Both the position numbers and the translations under genes were made by a program. The notes beneath the pieces are model-generated. The model ran no database searches. It worked only from the letters and a program-made list of their open reading frames with translations, and was not told the DNA's origin. A stretch of DNA of 52,314 nucleotides from an uncultured Mycoplasmatota bacterium (GTDB taxonomy: Bacteria > Bacillota_I > Bacilli_A > RF39 > UBA660), in contig CAMKNB010000006.1 in the NCBI GenBank assembly GCA_946414095.1, positions 1 to 52,314 of the forward strand, given 5' to 3'. Shown one piece after another: positions 16,149 through 24,828 of the stretch; position 1 is the stretch's first letter, and every line of letters starts with the position of its first letter.

Positions 16149-16679
16149 TATAACACCATTTTCTTTAAGAAAATTAATTGTCGTTTCCTTATCTGCAAAA
16201 CCAGTTGTTGAAGCAATTGGCTTTCCATCTTTAAATATAACTGTATATGGAACATACCCATTAAATTCAGGTAATTCAAATGAATTATATAATATATCTT
16301 GATCCACTTGTTCTAAAATATCTGATTCAAAAAAATACATATTAAAATCATATTTTTTAGACAATTTTCTAATAATAGGTTTATATTCTTGACAATGTGA
16401 ACAATATGATGCTCCAATTACTGTAACAACCACTCCGCCTTTATTAACATCAGAATGCCAATCATTTACAGTTCTATTATCTTCAGGGACTCTAGTAAAT
16501 ATAATAAGTATTGCAAATAAATATATTATCAATCCAACAATTGAACCCATTATTAATTCTTTTGATTTTAATTTATCCTTTTTCTTATTTACAAAATATA
16601 AAATAATACCAACAGGAGGTAATACTACTCCAAGTAACCACCAAAGTATAGAAATGTTTTTGTTTTCCCTTTTTTTCAT
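16140..16679 (-). CDS. Membrane-tethered thioredoxin-like protein (CSHC)
   Basis: A 179-aa protein with a thioredoxin fold after membrane segments. Residues ~11-30 (with a Pro-Pro pair) look like a re-entrant or hairpin helix and ~43-62 form a full helix. With Lys-rich stretches before and between them kept inside, the C-terminal domain faces outward. The active site is CSHC (Cys93, Cys96), and the cis-Pro of the fold is at Pro144 in YVPYT. It probably makes or rearranges disulfides outside the cell. It lies 58 bases downstream of a gene for a very Cys-rich surface protein, its likely client (inference). GAGGTG precedes the ATG. Confidence 0.8.
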   Translation of the reverse strand: MKKRENKNISILWWLLGVVLPPVGIILYFVNKKKDKLKSKELIMGSIVGLIIYLFAILIIFTRVPEDNRTVNDWHSDVNKGGVVVTVIGASYCSHCQEYKPIIRKLSKKYDFNMYFFESDILEQVDQDILYNSFELPEFNGYVPYTVIFKDGKPIASTTGFADKETTINFLKENGVIKN

Positions 16680-16726
16680 ATTTCACCTCTATAATTATTT
16701 TAAACTAACATTGTGATAAATACAAG

Positions 16727-16755
16727 AAAAAAGAGGTTTATTCACAAACCTCTTT
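16727..16755 (-). terminator. Intrinsic terminator after the Cys-rich gene
   Basis: On the minus strand AAAGAGGTTT pairs perfectly with AAACCTCTTT around a 6-base loop, followed by T. The last codons of the Cys-rich gene lie in the stem. The thioredoxin-like gene further on would need read-through or its own weak promoter. Confidence 0.8.
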
Positions 16756-18219
16756 GCCATTTACTACTCTTGTTTCACCAGTCTTAGTATATCCACTTAA
16801 TGAAGTTTGTTCACTCCATTTATAAATATAATAAGATGATTTTGATTTCTTAGCAGTAGCTTTAACTTTAGTTGTTTTATATAAATTACATTTATTTCCA
16901 ACTAATTTGTATTTTTTATCTTTACATTCTTTATGAGTAGATGTTGTAGTTATAGTCTTAATACAAGTTTTTCCATCTAATTTATAAGTCTTATCTTCAC
17001 AAATGTAACTTATTTTACCTTCTGTAACTTTATAACATTTTAAGTTAGCTCCACTTCCTTCTTGAGCTCCTGTTCCACTTGGACAGCTATACACTTTTTG
17101 TGTTTTATAACACTTCATGTTAGCACCTGTACCAGTAGAATCAGCACCAGCTGGACATTTATATGTTGTAGTACCAGGAACAGTTACTTTTACATCCTTG
17201 TAACAAGTTTTTGGAGTAGTTTTCGTAACTTCTCTATAACAAGTATCTGTATAAGTTTTTTCAACATCTTTACAACTTTGAACTTCTATTGTTCTATAAC
17301 AAATATCACAAACTTTCTTATTACCACTACTTGTTAACACAGTTTTACAATTACCACATTCATATGGTTCTTGATTGTATTTTGTTGTACATTCTTTTTC
17401 AGTTTTTGTCTTTTTACATTGATATGGTTCTTTTACTTTTTCAGTAGTAGAACAATCATATGCTTTTCTTTCAGTTTTTGTTGTATCAGGAGTTGTTGTT
17501 TTAATTACAGCTACTTCTACCTTTTTACTAGTTACTATTGTATCTAATTTAGTTAACTTAGCTTCACCTCGAACCATCTTAGCTGCTTTTTTAAGTGTAA
17601 CTGTTTCAGTTGTAGTTGTTACAGCACTCTTAGAATCTAATAATGTAGTCTTATAACAATATTTTCCTTTTAATGTATAACCTTTAGCACAACTATATTT
17701 AGTTTTACTTCCATTTACTAATTTTTTATATTGATATTCAGTAATCTTAGCAATAGAACATGATTTTTCTTGATTACAATTACCAGTAGGACAATAAGTA
17801 TGACATCCTAATGTTTTAACTGTATAATTAGACTCTTTTCCACAAACTAAGAATGTTTTTAATTCATATCCAGACTCTAATTTAGTAATTGTTACATATG
17901 AAGCATTTTTATCACAAGCTTTACCATCTTTATCTACAAAAGGTAAAACTAAATTTTTAGCTTCCATTTCTTGAAGTGTTAATTTAATTGATTCACCAAC
18001 TTCACTTGGCATTTTATCATCAGTGAAATAATTTTCACCAGCTTCTTGCATATACTTGATGTTTTCTCTAAATACATTACTATAGAAAGGTGTCATATTA
18101 ACATCTGGCATTTTTTTATTAAATAACCAAATAAGTATAAATATGAAAACCCCAGCAAAAATAATTTTTACTAATAGATCTAGTATACTAAATCCATTTT
18201 TTCTTTCATTACTATACAT
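16738..18219 (-). CDS. Cys-rich surface protein with prepilin-like N-terminus
   Basis: A 493-aa protein. MYSNERKNG followed by FSILDLLVKIIF and a hydrophobic helix resembles a type IV prepilin leader cut after Gly, but position +5 is Asp instead of the usual Glu. A globular pilin-like part runs to about residue 135. About 30 Cys follow in short C...CYK modules; two adjacent copies, CPAGADSTGTGANMKCYK and CPSGTGAQEGSGANLKCYK, are clear duplicates. The ATG at 18219 has GGGGG upstream. It is the second gene after the 521-aa membrane protein (19-base gap), and the thioredoxin-like protein follows. No pilus assembly genes are in the window, so pilin function is only suggested. Confidence 0.7.
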   Translation of the reverse strand: MYSNERKNGFSILDLLVKIIFAGVFIFILIWLFNKKMPDVNMTPFYSNVFRENIKYMQEAGENYFTDDKMPSEVGESIKLTLQEMEAKNLVLPFVDKDGKACDKNASYVTITKLESGYELKTFLVCGKESNYTVKTLGCHTYCPTGNCNQEKSCSIAKITEYQYKKLVNGSKTKYSCAKGYTLKGKYCYKTTLLDSKSAVTTTTETVTLKKAAKMVRGEAKLTKLDTIVTSKKVEVAVIKTTTPDTTKTERKAYDCSTTEKVKEPYQCKKTKTEKECTTKYNQEPYECGNCKTVLTSSGNKKVCDICYRTIEVQSCKDVEKTYTDTCYREVTKTTPKTCYKDVKVTVPGTTTYKCPAGADSTGTGANMKCYKTQKVYSCPSGTGAQEGSGANLKCYKVTEGKISYICEDKTYKLDGKTCIKTITTTSTHKECKDKKYKLVGNKCNLYKTTKVKATAKKSKSSYYIYKWSEQTSLSGYTKTGETRVVNGKEVCE

Positions 18220-18238
18220 AATCAAAACCCCCTATAAA

Positions 18239-19804
18239 CTAATTTAATTTTAATGTATTTGCATGATTGTATTCAAAACTTAATTGATTAGCTAAATCAT
18301 TTAAGAAACTAATAACAACTGGTTCTGTTGGAACTTCCATACCTGCAGATTTAGCAATCATATCACTCCATACGCCATCATCTATAGCAGTATAGATTTC
18401 ATGAATTCCTAATTCTTCTACTTCTTTTGAACTATAATTTATACATGCTGGAACACATATAGTTGCCATTTGATTAAATTCAGCTTCTTTTATATATGAT
18501 GGATATCTAGTCATTGTTGATTGATAAGCAAGGAATCTAGTTGTTGCATCAAAATTATATGGATTTGTTGTTTGATAAACTTCAATATTTCTATCAATTT
18601 CTAAAGTATCTGGATTATAATGTACTAGTCTTCCAAGTTCTTCGCTAAATGCAATATTTCCAGTATCATAAGTTATTTCACCAGTTTCAGTATTATATAA
18701 AATATTTCCATACATTCCTTGGTATAACCATTCTGTTAAATATTTTGCAGCAAGAATTTTACCTGCTTTTCTATATTGTTCAGAATCATTATTATTTCTT
18801 CCTTCTGCTACTTGAGCATATAAATCATCATAAGATTTAATGAAGTATTGTAAATCGCTTCCATCTTCTGCAAATAGATATGCTGGAACAAATTCAACTC
18901 TTCCAGTTGTTCTAGATAAATCTCTTGATGATGGAGTATTACATACTAATTCAGTAAATGCTTGACCATAAGTTAAATGAGTATTTGCATCTAATTGCAT
19001 ATATCCATTTTCATCAAGAGGACAATGACCATTTACTACTCTAATTGTATTAGCTATTCTTTCAACTGTAATAAAGTCTCTTTCTGCTTGACCTAATCCA
19101 GACATAAATTTAGCATAATAATTATCGTAAATATATTGAGCTCTTGCCATAACTTGTTCTTCATCTGATGCATCAAAGAATGTACCATATTCTCCAAGAA
19201 CAAGACTATCAGCAACAACTTCATCTACTGATTGTTCAACGTCACTAACTATTGTAGCAGTTTCACCATTTTGTTGTTCTTCATTACTCTTTATAACTAA
19301 ACGTCCATTTTCAGTTTCTTCAACAACTGCTTCATTATTAGAAGCAATTACCTTATTTACTTCAGAATTATTAGTATTAGTTTTATTATCTTTATTGCAA
19401 CTAGAAAGTGCAAGTCCAGAAACAACACCTAATCCTAATGCTGCAGCAGCAACACCTACGAATGCTCCAACATTAGATTTTTTATTTTCAGCAGTGTTTT
19501 CTTCTCTGATTTCAGCTTTCTCTATTGGCTTAATTGCACGATACATTTTAGTTTCAAGTTTAACTCCATATTTTTCAGTAAATTCTTGTTGTAATTTTTC
19601 TGTTTCTGCTTCGTAATCAACTATATTACTTTCAGAAACTCCCTCATAAATCTTAAGAGCCTTATTAACATCTCTTACGATTGCATTTCTTTCACTTCTA
19701 GCTTTATCACCAAGTTTTAAAAGTTCATTATATCTAGGTTGTACGCTGTCATACATTTCTTGACAAGCTTTTTTTACTAGTTCTACTCTAGCTTCATTAT
19801 TCAT
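18239..19804 (-). CDS. Membrane protein with cytosolic helical domain and large outer domain, unknown function
   Basis: Not recognised. The 521-aa product starts with ~115 residues of charged helices and no signal peptide. A Gly/Ala-rich membrane helix follows (VGAFVGVAAAALGLGVVSG) and ends in LALSSC, a lipobox-like string in an internal position. A ~360-residue outer part begins with an acidic, Asn/Glu-rich linker and continues as a folded domain with many aromatic residues. I chose the ATG at 19804, where GGGGGA is the ribosome-binding site; the frame stays open to 19888 but without one. A perfect consensus promoter lies just upstream, so it is likely strongly expressed. Confidence 0.65.
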   Translation of the reverse strand: MNNEARVELVKKACQEMYDSVQPRYNELLKLGDKARSERNAIVRDVNKALKIYEGVSESNIVDYEAETEKLQQEFTEKYGVKLETKMYRAIKPIEKAEIREENTAENKKSNVGAFVGVAAAALGLGVVSGLALSSCNKDNKTNTNNSEVNKVIASNNEAVVEETENGRLVIKSNEEQQNGETATIVSDVEQSVDEVVADSLVLGEYGTFFDASDEEQVMARAQYIYDNYYAKFMSGLGQAERDFITVERIANTIRVVNGHCPLDENGYMQLDANTHLTYGQAFTELVCNTPSSRDLSRTTGRVEFVPAYLFAEDGSDLQYFIKSYDDLYAQVAEGRNNNDSEQYRKAGKILAAKYLTEWLYQGMYGNILYNTETGEITYDTGNIAFSEELGRLVHYNPDTLEIDRNIEVYQTTNPYNFDATTRFLAYQSTMTRYPSYIKEAEFNQMATICVPACINYSSKEVEELGIHEIYTAIDDGVWSDMIAKSAGMEVPTEPVVISFLNDLANQLSFEYNHANTLKLN

Positions 19805-19834
19805 ATATATATCCCCCTTTGTAAATTCGCTTAG

Positions 19835-19863
19835 ATTATACCACAAATTTACTAAATTGTCAA
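19835..19863 (-). promoter_or_regulatory. Perfect consensus sigma-A promoter of the envelope operon
   Basis: On the minus strand TTGACA (19858-19863), a 17-bp spacer and TATAAT (19835-19840) match the consensus at all 12 positions, about 30 bases before the ATG of the 521-aa protein gene. Confidence 0.85.
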
Positions 19864-19890
19864 ATGTTTTCAATAAACACTTCGACATAG

Positions 19891-19907
19891 TGCTATATAT
19901 TATAGCA
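19891..19907. promoter_or_regulatory. Palindrome over an upstream -10 box, possible operator
   Basis: TGCTATA and TATAGCA flank a 3-base centre as a perfect inverted repeat. It covers the TATAAT of the upstream promoter at 19899-19926. A repressor site is plausible but unproven. Confidence 0.4.
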
Positions 19908-19926
19908 TAAAAAAAGCATTAGTCAA
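19899..19926 (-). promoter_or_regulatory. Upstream tandem promoter of the envelope operon
   Basis: On the minus strand TTGACT (19921-19926), a 16-bp spacer and TATAAT (19899-19904). The -35 lies inside the terminator hairpin of the preceding gene, so terminator and promoter share DNA. Confidence 0.65.
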
Positions 19927-19948
19927 GCCTTTTATTAACTATGCTTTT
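19909..19948 (-). terminator. Intrinsic terminator of the 143-aa membrane protein gene
   Basis: On the minus strand AAAAGCAT pairs with ATGCTTTT at the base of a long-looped hairpin, with further inner pairing, then seven T. It overlaps the gene's last codons. Confidence 0.6.
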
Positions 19949-20350
19949 CTTAATTAATTCGTCTAATTTGAATTCAAAAGAAGTAAATATTACTAACAAA
20001 AATGCTAATATTGGTTTTAAAATACTTTTATATAAAAATATTGATTTAATAAAATTATTAGATGCATCTGTATAGTTCATAGATTTTAACAATATATGTT
20101 CAAAAATAAAACTATCAAATATTATCAATAGAATAACTATTATTAATTTGCTTATTCTAGCACCAGAATAATATTTTTTATAATTATAAGCACACGGGAT
20201 AAGCAAAAAAATAACTAATAGACTTATTAATAAATAATATAACCCAAATAAATTATTTTCAAATAATAAATATTTTATAACTTCAATGATTGTTAGTAAA
20301 ATGTATATTATTGAAATTAAATAAATTGTAATTTTCTTATATTTAAACAT
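19919..20350 (-). CDS. Four-helix membrane protein, unknown function (143 aa)
   Basis: A small integral membrane protein not assigned to a family. Hydrophobic segments lie near residues 8-28, 35-55, 68-88 and 105-125, with Lys/Arg-rich connecting loops and a charged C-terminus (KKSIVNKRLD). No catalytic or ligand motif is visible. AAGGAG precedes the ATG, and an extended -10 (TGATATAAT) lies about 20 bases upstream. It appears to be a single-gene transcript, divergent from the RNB-domain gene. Confidence 0.6.
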   Translation of the reverse strand: MFKYKKITIYLISIIYILLTIIEVIKYLLFENNLFGLYYLLISLLVIFLLIPCAYNYKKYYSGARISKLIIVILLIIFDSFIFEHILLKSMNYTDASNNFIKSIFLYKSILKPILAFLLVIFTSFEFKLDELIKKSIVNKRLD

Positions 20351-20432
20351 ATAATCTCCTTAAGTAAATTATATCACATTACTTGTTTTTAATAAACTTA
20401 ATATGTTATTATTAGTATTGATTGGTGAATAT

Positions 20433-22172
20433 ATGCAGAATAATGAATTATATAATAAATTTGTTAAAAAAGAAGATTATTCGTTAGAATCAATTGTTGA
20501 ATTCGAACTTTTTGCTTTGATGACACATAAACAATTAATTAGAAAAACATTTAAACAATTGAATTCTACTTTAGGAAACTTCGAAAATAATGAGATAATT
20601 ATTCATTATATTGAAAATTATGTTAACCTATTAAGTATAATATGTGACATTGTTGAATTTAATGAAGAAGAAGTAATAATAAATAAAAATAGAATTAAAA
20701 AATCAAGAGAAGCTATTTTAGCATATGCCAATAAATATAATAATGAAAAGTTATTTGAATGTGCCAATAAACTAGATGAAATTATCTTGGATAAAAATAT
20801 TAATGTTGATGATTTAATTACATTAATAAAAAAACTAATAGATAAGAAAGAAGATATTAATATTATCAAAAAGTTATTAAACACAAATAAAGGTGCAATT
20901 ATATTAAATCATAACGTTTTATTTGATTATACTTTTAACCTTGCTATGAATTCTATTAAAGACAATAGTGAAAATATTTATTACTACATCGCACTACTTA
21001 AAATTTTCTATAGTACTACAATAGATAAAAATAAATATATAGATATTCTTAACTCAATTACTGATGATAAAAATGAATTTGCAAATGAAATATATATGAT
21101 ACTTTTTGGTATAAAAAGAGGACTAAAACCAGATGAAATATTAGACAAATATGGAGTTTTAACAAACTTAAAAGGCCAAAATATTTATTTACCAAACAAA
21201 AAAACTAAAAATGGAATAATTATAACTATAGATGAAGATAAAACAAAAGTAAGAGATGATGCTATCAGTATAATTAAAGATGGTAATAAAACTATTATAG
21301 GAATATATATAACAGATGTAGGATCTTATGTTGAACCATGTAGTGAAATAGATAAACAAGCGTTAAATAATTATAAATGTCTATATTTGCCTAACACATC
21401 AACCAGATTATTTTCAAGTAATATTGAAACATCAATATCTCTAAATAAAAATGGAAATAAAAAAGTATTAGCGCTTTATGTTGTATTTGATGAAAATGCA
21501 ACAATAGAAGATTATTTCTTAAAAGAAGAAGTTATATCAGTTAGTGATAATTTAACATATAATAGTGTAGATTTAATATTAGATAATTTCAAAAGATGTG
21601 AAATTGAACATGAATTAAAAGAATTATATTCAATTGCCTGCTCACTTGATAGTAAAAATGTTAAAAAGAAAGAATATTGGGAAAGAAAAAATAAACAGTC
21701 TCATCAAGAAATACATAAAGAACATAAAAGTAACAAAATAGTAAGTGAATTTATGATATTATATGGACATTTGCTTGCAAAATTAATGTGTGAAAATAGT
21801 TCTCCTTTTGTTTATAGAACTCAAAACTCCTCATATATTGATTCTCTTGTAAAAAAACTAAATATCAAATTAGATGAATCAACTCAAAAAATAATAGATA
21901 ATATTTATTTGCCAAGTAGATACTCTAATATTCCACTATTTCATAACGGCCTAAATCTAGACATGTATTGTCATGCTACTGATCCATCAAGAAGATATTC
22001 TGACCTATATAACCAATATTTGGTACATAAATTTTATTTTAATGATAAAGACTTTGATTTTGACTATGACAAATTCTTGAATTATATCGAATATTTTAAT
22101 CAAAGAAACGTAGAACTATCTCTTATGAGAGCTGAATATTCAAGAGCATTAAAAATACAAAAAAAGAGTTAA
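20433..22172 (+). CDS. Divergent RNB-domain (RNase II/R-like) protein
   Basis: A 579-aa relative of exoribonucleases RNase II/R. The RNB domain starts around residue 245. Of its four metal-binding Asp positions, Asp267, Asp275 and Asp276 are kept (TIDEDKTKVRDDA), but the second is Val273. Later signatures survive: ITDVGSYVEPCSEID, the LPNTSTRLFSS region and TDPSRRYSDL near residue 520. The usual N-terminal cold-shock domains are replaced by ~240 residues of helices, and there is no C-terminal S1 domain. I start at the ATG at 20433 (GGTGA upstream); an earlier in-frame ATG has no site. It may be a weakened or specialised RNase. Its end overlaps the convergent ATPase gene by four bases. Confidence 0.8.
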   Translation: MQNNELYNKFVKKEDYSLESIVEFELFALMTHKQLIRKTFKQLNSTLGNFENNEIIIHYIENYVNLLSIICDIVEFNEEEVIINKNRIKKSREAILAYANKYNNEKLFECANKLDEIILDKNINVDDLITLIKKLIDKKEDINIIKKLLNTNKGAIILNHNVLFDYTFNLAMNSIKDNSENIYYYIALLKIFYSTTIDKNKYIDILNSITDDKNEFANEIYMILFGIKRGLKPDEILDKYGVLTNLKGQNIYLPNKKTKNGIIITIDEDKTKVRDDAISIIKDGNKTIIGIYITDVGSYVEPCSEIDKQALNNYKCLYLPNTSTRLFSSNIETSISLNKNGNKKVLALYVVFDENATIEDYFLKEEVISVSDNLTYNSVDLILDNFKRCEIEHELKELYSIACSLDSKNVKKKEYWERKNKQSHQEIHKEHKSNKIVSEFMILYGHLLAKLMCENSSPFVYRTQNSSYIDSLVKKLNIKLDESTQKIIDNIYLPSRYSNIPLFHNGLNLDMYCHATDPSRRYSDLYNQYLVHKFYFNDKDFDFDYDKFLNYIEYFNQRNVELSLMRAEYSRALKIQKKS

Positions 22173-22195
22173 ACTCCCATTTTAACTCTTTTTTT
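22159..22195. terminator. Bidirectional terminator, RNB and P-ATPase genes
   Basis: Complementary A7-GAGTTAAA and TTTAACTC-T7 arms surround a 7-base loop, with long A and T tracts at both ends. Both convergent stop codons lie in the left arm. Confidence 0.9.
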
Positions 22196-24727
22196 CTTTA
22201 ATATTATTTTTCTAATAATATCAAATGGTATCAGAAGAAATGCAACAAGTATCATAAATTCAAATTCATAAAAAGTTAATCCAGTTGTTCTAAATACCTC
22301 TCCACCATAATAAATTAAAAGTATTTGTACTATAGTTATAAATAAGAAAATAAGTAAAAATATTTTGTTTTTCAAAATACCACCAAATGTATTAACTCTA
22401 TGAGTCCTTGAATTAAAAGCAATAAATATATCTATAAATATAAATAATCCAAAAAAAGCTGTCATTAAATATCTATTATCTCTATATAAAGATGCTACAA
22501 AATTTGATTTTAGAAACCAAATACATATAAGCATTGAAAATATTCCATCTAAAAATATTTGATTTTTCATATAACTATTTATAATGCTTTCATTCTTTTT
22601 CTTTGGATGTTCATTCATGTATTCTTTTAATGCAGGTTCAAATGAAAAAGCAAGACCTGCGAATGTATCCATTACCATATTTACCCATAAAACTTGTACA
22701 ACTGTTATTGGAGATAAAATTCCAATGAAGGGTCCAATTATACTAAGTAATACCGTGCAACAGTTGACACTAAGCTGAAATATTACAAATTTTCTAATAC
22801 TTTTAAATATTGTTCTTCCATATAATATGGCATTTGATATTGATTTTATATTATTATCTATTATTACAATATCACTAGTATCTTTAGCTATTTCAGTACC
22901 ACTACCCATGGAAAATCCTACACTTGACTTTTTTAAAGCTGGAGCATCATTAATCCCATCACCTGTCATACCTACAACCAAATCTTTTTCGAGTGCAATA
23001 CTAACAAGTCTATTTTTATCCTGTGGTAAACTACGATATAACACTTTTAATTTAGGTAATATTTTCTTTACATCCTCATCATTCATTCTATTAAATTCTT
23101 CACTAGATAATATAATATTATCATTACTATCAATTATTTTTAATTTATTAGCTACACTAACAGCAGTATTTTTAGCATCTCCAGTAACCATTACTATTTG
23201 AACACCTGCTGATTTTATTTCTTCTATTCCTTTGTATGCCTCTTTCCTAATATTATCTTTTAAAATTATAAAACCTATTAAATCAAGATTTTCAAAATCT
23301 TCTTTATTACTTACTCCAAATGCAATTACCCTATATCCTTCCATAGTTTTAGATGATATATATTTTTCTATCGATTCTTTATTTAATAGTGGCAATCTTA
23401 TATTGTCTTCAGTAATATAATAATTACATTTATCTAGAATTACTTCAAATGCACCTTTAAAAAACACCTTTTTATTTTCATAATTTGTTGTTATGCTTGA
23501 GAATTTTGTTTTACTTGAAAAACTTTTCTTATTAAGAATTCTATATTTGTTTCTATCATCATTACAAACAAAGTTCAAAATTGCTCTGTCAGTTGTATTT
23601 CCTCCCTGTGCTTTACCATCAACTAAATTTGAATCATTGTTATATACTAATGATTGAAGTAATAAATCGTTACTTTTAATACTACTATATTTATAATATT
23701 CTTTTAATATGGGAGAAACAAAACATTCTACTTTTAACTTACCCTCTGTCAAAGTTCCAGTTTTATCAGTAAATAATATATTTAATGATCCAGCTGTTTC
23801 TATACCTACTAGTTTTCTAACAAGTACATTTTTCTTAAGTAACCTTTTCATGTTAGATGATAATACTAGAGTAATCATCATTGGTAGCCCTTCTGGTACA
23901 GCCATAACAACAACAGCAACACTTAGTGTTAGAGCATACATTAAATGTGGTAACAATACATTCATATCTAAAATGTAATTAAAATTGAAATTATATGGAA
24001 TAAAAACAGCATTTAACATATATGATATAAAAACTAAAATAGAACCAATATATCCAAATTTACTAATAACTTTGGCTAAATTAGTTAATCTATCTTTAAG
24101 TGGGCTATTAGCGCTTCTTTCTTGAATATCTTTAGCAACGTTTCCGTAAAAAGTTTTTTCACCAACTAAAGTAACTTTCATAATTGCATTATTTTCACAT
24201 ACTATTGATCCCATATAGATACTATCATTAATTATTTTATGCTTTTCTTCACTTTCTCCTGTCAAAGCACTTTCATCCACGCTAATATTTCCATCAATAA
24301 TTGTACCATCAGCTGGAATCTTATCTCCTTCATATAGACAAATGATATCGCCAACTACTATTTCATTAATATTAATTATATCTACCTTTGAGTTCCTAAT
24401 AACTTTAACATGAATTTTACTATTTTCTTTTGATAGTTTTTCAAATGCTTTTTCACTTCCATATTCAGAAATTGCAGATATAAATGATGCTAGAAATACG
24501 GCAACTGCTATACCAAGAGTCTCATAAATACTAGAATCATTAAATAAAAAAATAACTTTAATACCTAAAGCAATTAATAATATTTTAATAATTGGGTCAC
24601 TTAAAGATTCCACTATTAATGTTAAAAATTTAATTTTTTTCTTTTTACTTATTTCATTTGTACCATATTTTTTTCTTGATTCAATAACTTCATAACTACT
24701 TAATCCTTTATATTTATTAGTATTCAT
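22169..24727 (-). CDS. P-type Ca2+-transporting ATPase (type II)
   Basis: A membrane pump of the calcium/PMCA-like P2 class. In order: the actuator motif TGES, PEGLP of helix 4, the phosphorylation site DKTGT (Asp321 from the chosen start), the nucleotide-binding KGAFE, and the hinge GDGINDAPAL. Helix 6 shows WVNMVMDTFAGLA, closest to PMCA/PMR1-type pumps with a single Ca2+ site. About ten membrane segments and 852 aa fit the family. I start at the ATG at 24727 with GAGGA upstream; the longer frame opens with TTG inside that site. Ca2+ is inferred from motifs and Mn2+ is possible. It shares its stop region (TTAA) with the convergent RNB gene. Confidence 0.92.
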   Translation of the reverse strand: MNTNKYKGLSSYEVIESRKKYGTNEISKKKKIKFLTLIVESLSDPIIKILLIALGIKVIFLFNDSSIYETLGIAVAVFLASFISAISEYGSEKAFEKLSKENSKIHVKVIRNSKVDIININEIVVGDIICLYEGDKIPADGTIIDGNISVDESALTGESEEKHKIINDSIYMGSIVCENNAIMKVTLVGEKTFYGNVAKDIQERSANSPLKDRLTNLAKVISKFGYIGSILVFISYMLNAVFIPYNFNFNYILDMNVLLPHLMYALTLSVAVVVMAVPEGLPMMITLVLSSNMKRLLKKNVLVRKLVGIETAGSLNILFTDKTGTLTEGKLKVECFVSPILKEYYKYSSIKSNDLLLQSLVYNNDSNLVDGKAQGGNTTDRAILNFVCNDDRNKYRILNKKSFSSKTKFSSITTNYENKKVFFKGAFEVILDKCNYYITEDNIRLPLLNKESIEKYISSKTMEGYRVIAFGVSNKEDFENLDLIGFIILKDNIRKEAYKGIEEIKSAGVQIVMVTGDAKNTAVSVANKLKIIDSNDNIILSSEEFNRMNDEDVKKILPKLKVLYRSLPQDKNRLVSIALEKDLVVGMTGDGINDAPALKKSSVGFSMGSGTEIAKDTSDIVIIDNNIKSISNAILYGRTIFKSIRKFVIFQLSVNCCTVLLSIIGPFIGILSPITVVQVLWVNMVMDTFAGLAFSFEPALKEYMNEHPKKKNESIINSYMKNQIFLDGIFSMLICIWFLKSNFVASLYRDNRYLMTAFFGLFIFIDIFIAFNSRTHRVNTFGGILKNKIFLLIFLFITIVQILLIYYGGEVFRTTGLTFYEFEFMILVAFLLIPFDIIRKIILKKKRVKMGV

Positions 24728-24799
24728 TTTATTCCTCAATTAAGTCTACTCATTTAGCTTTAAAATAATGACAAAATTATTTAATTATTACTTTTATTA

Positions 24800-24808
24800 T
24801 GCTAAAAT
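24800..24808 (+). promoter_or_regulatory. Extended -10 promoter of the dCMP deaminase operon
   Basis: TGCTAAAAT on the plus strand, matching TGnTAnAAT, about 20 bases before the ATG. No clear -35. Confidence 0.45.
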
Positions 24809-24828
24809 ATTTTATAAGAGGTACTTGT

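Noticed and set aside
18239..19804. Lipoprotein call for the 521-aa protein because of LALSSC
   Set aside because: The lipobox-like string lies after ~140 residues of charged sequence rather than at an N-terminal signal peptide, so lipoprotein processing is unlikely.
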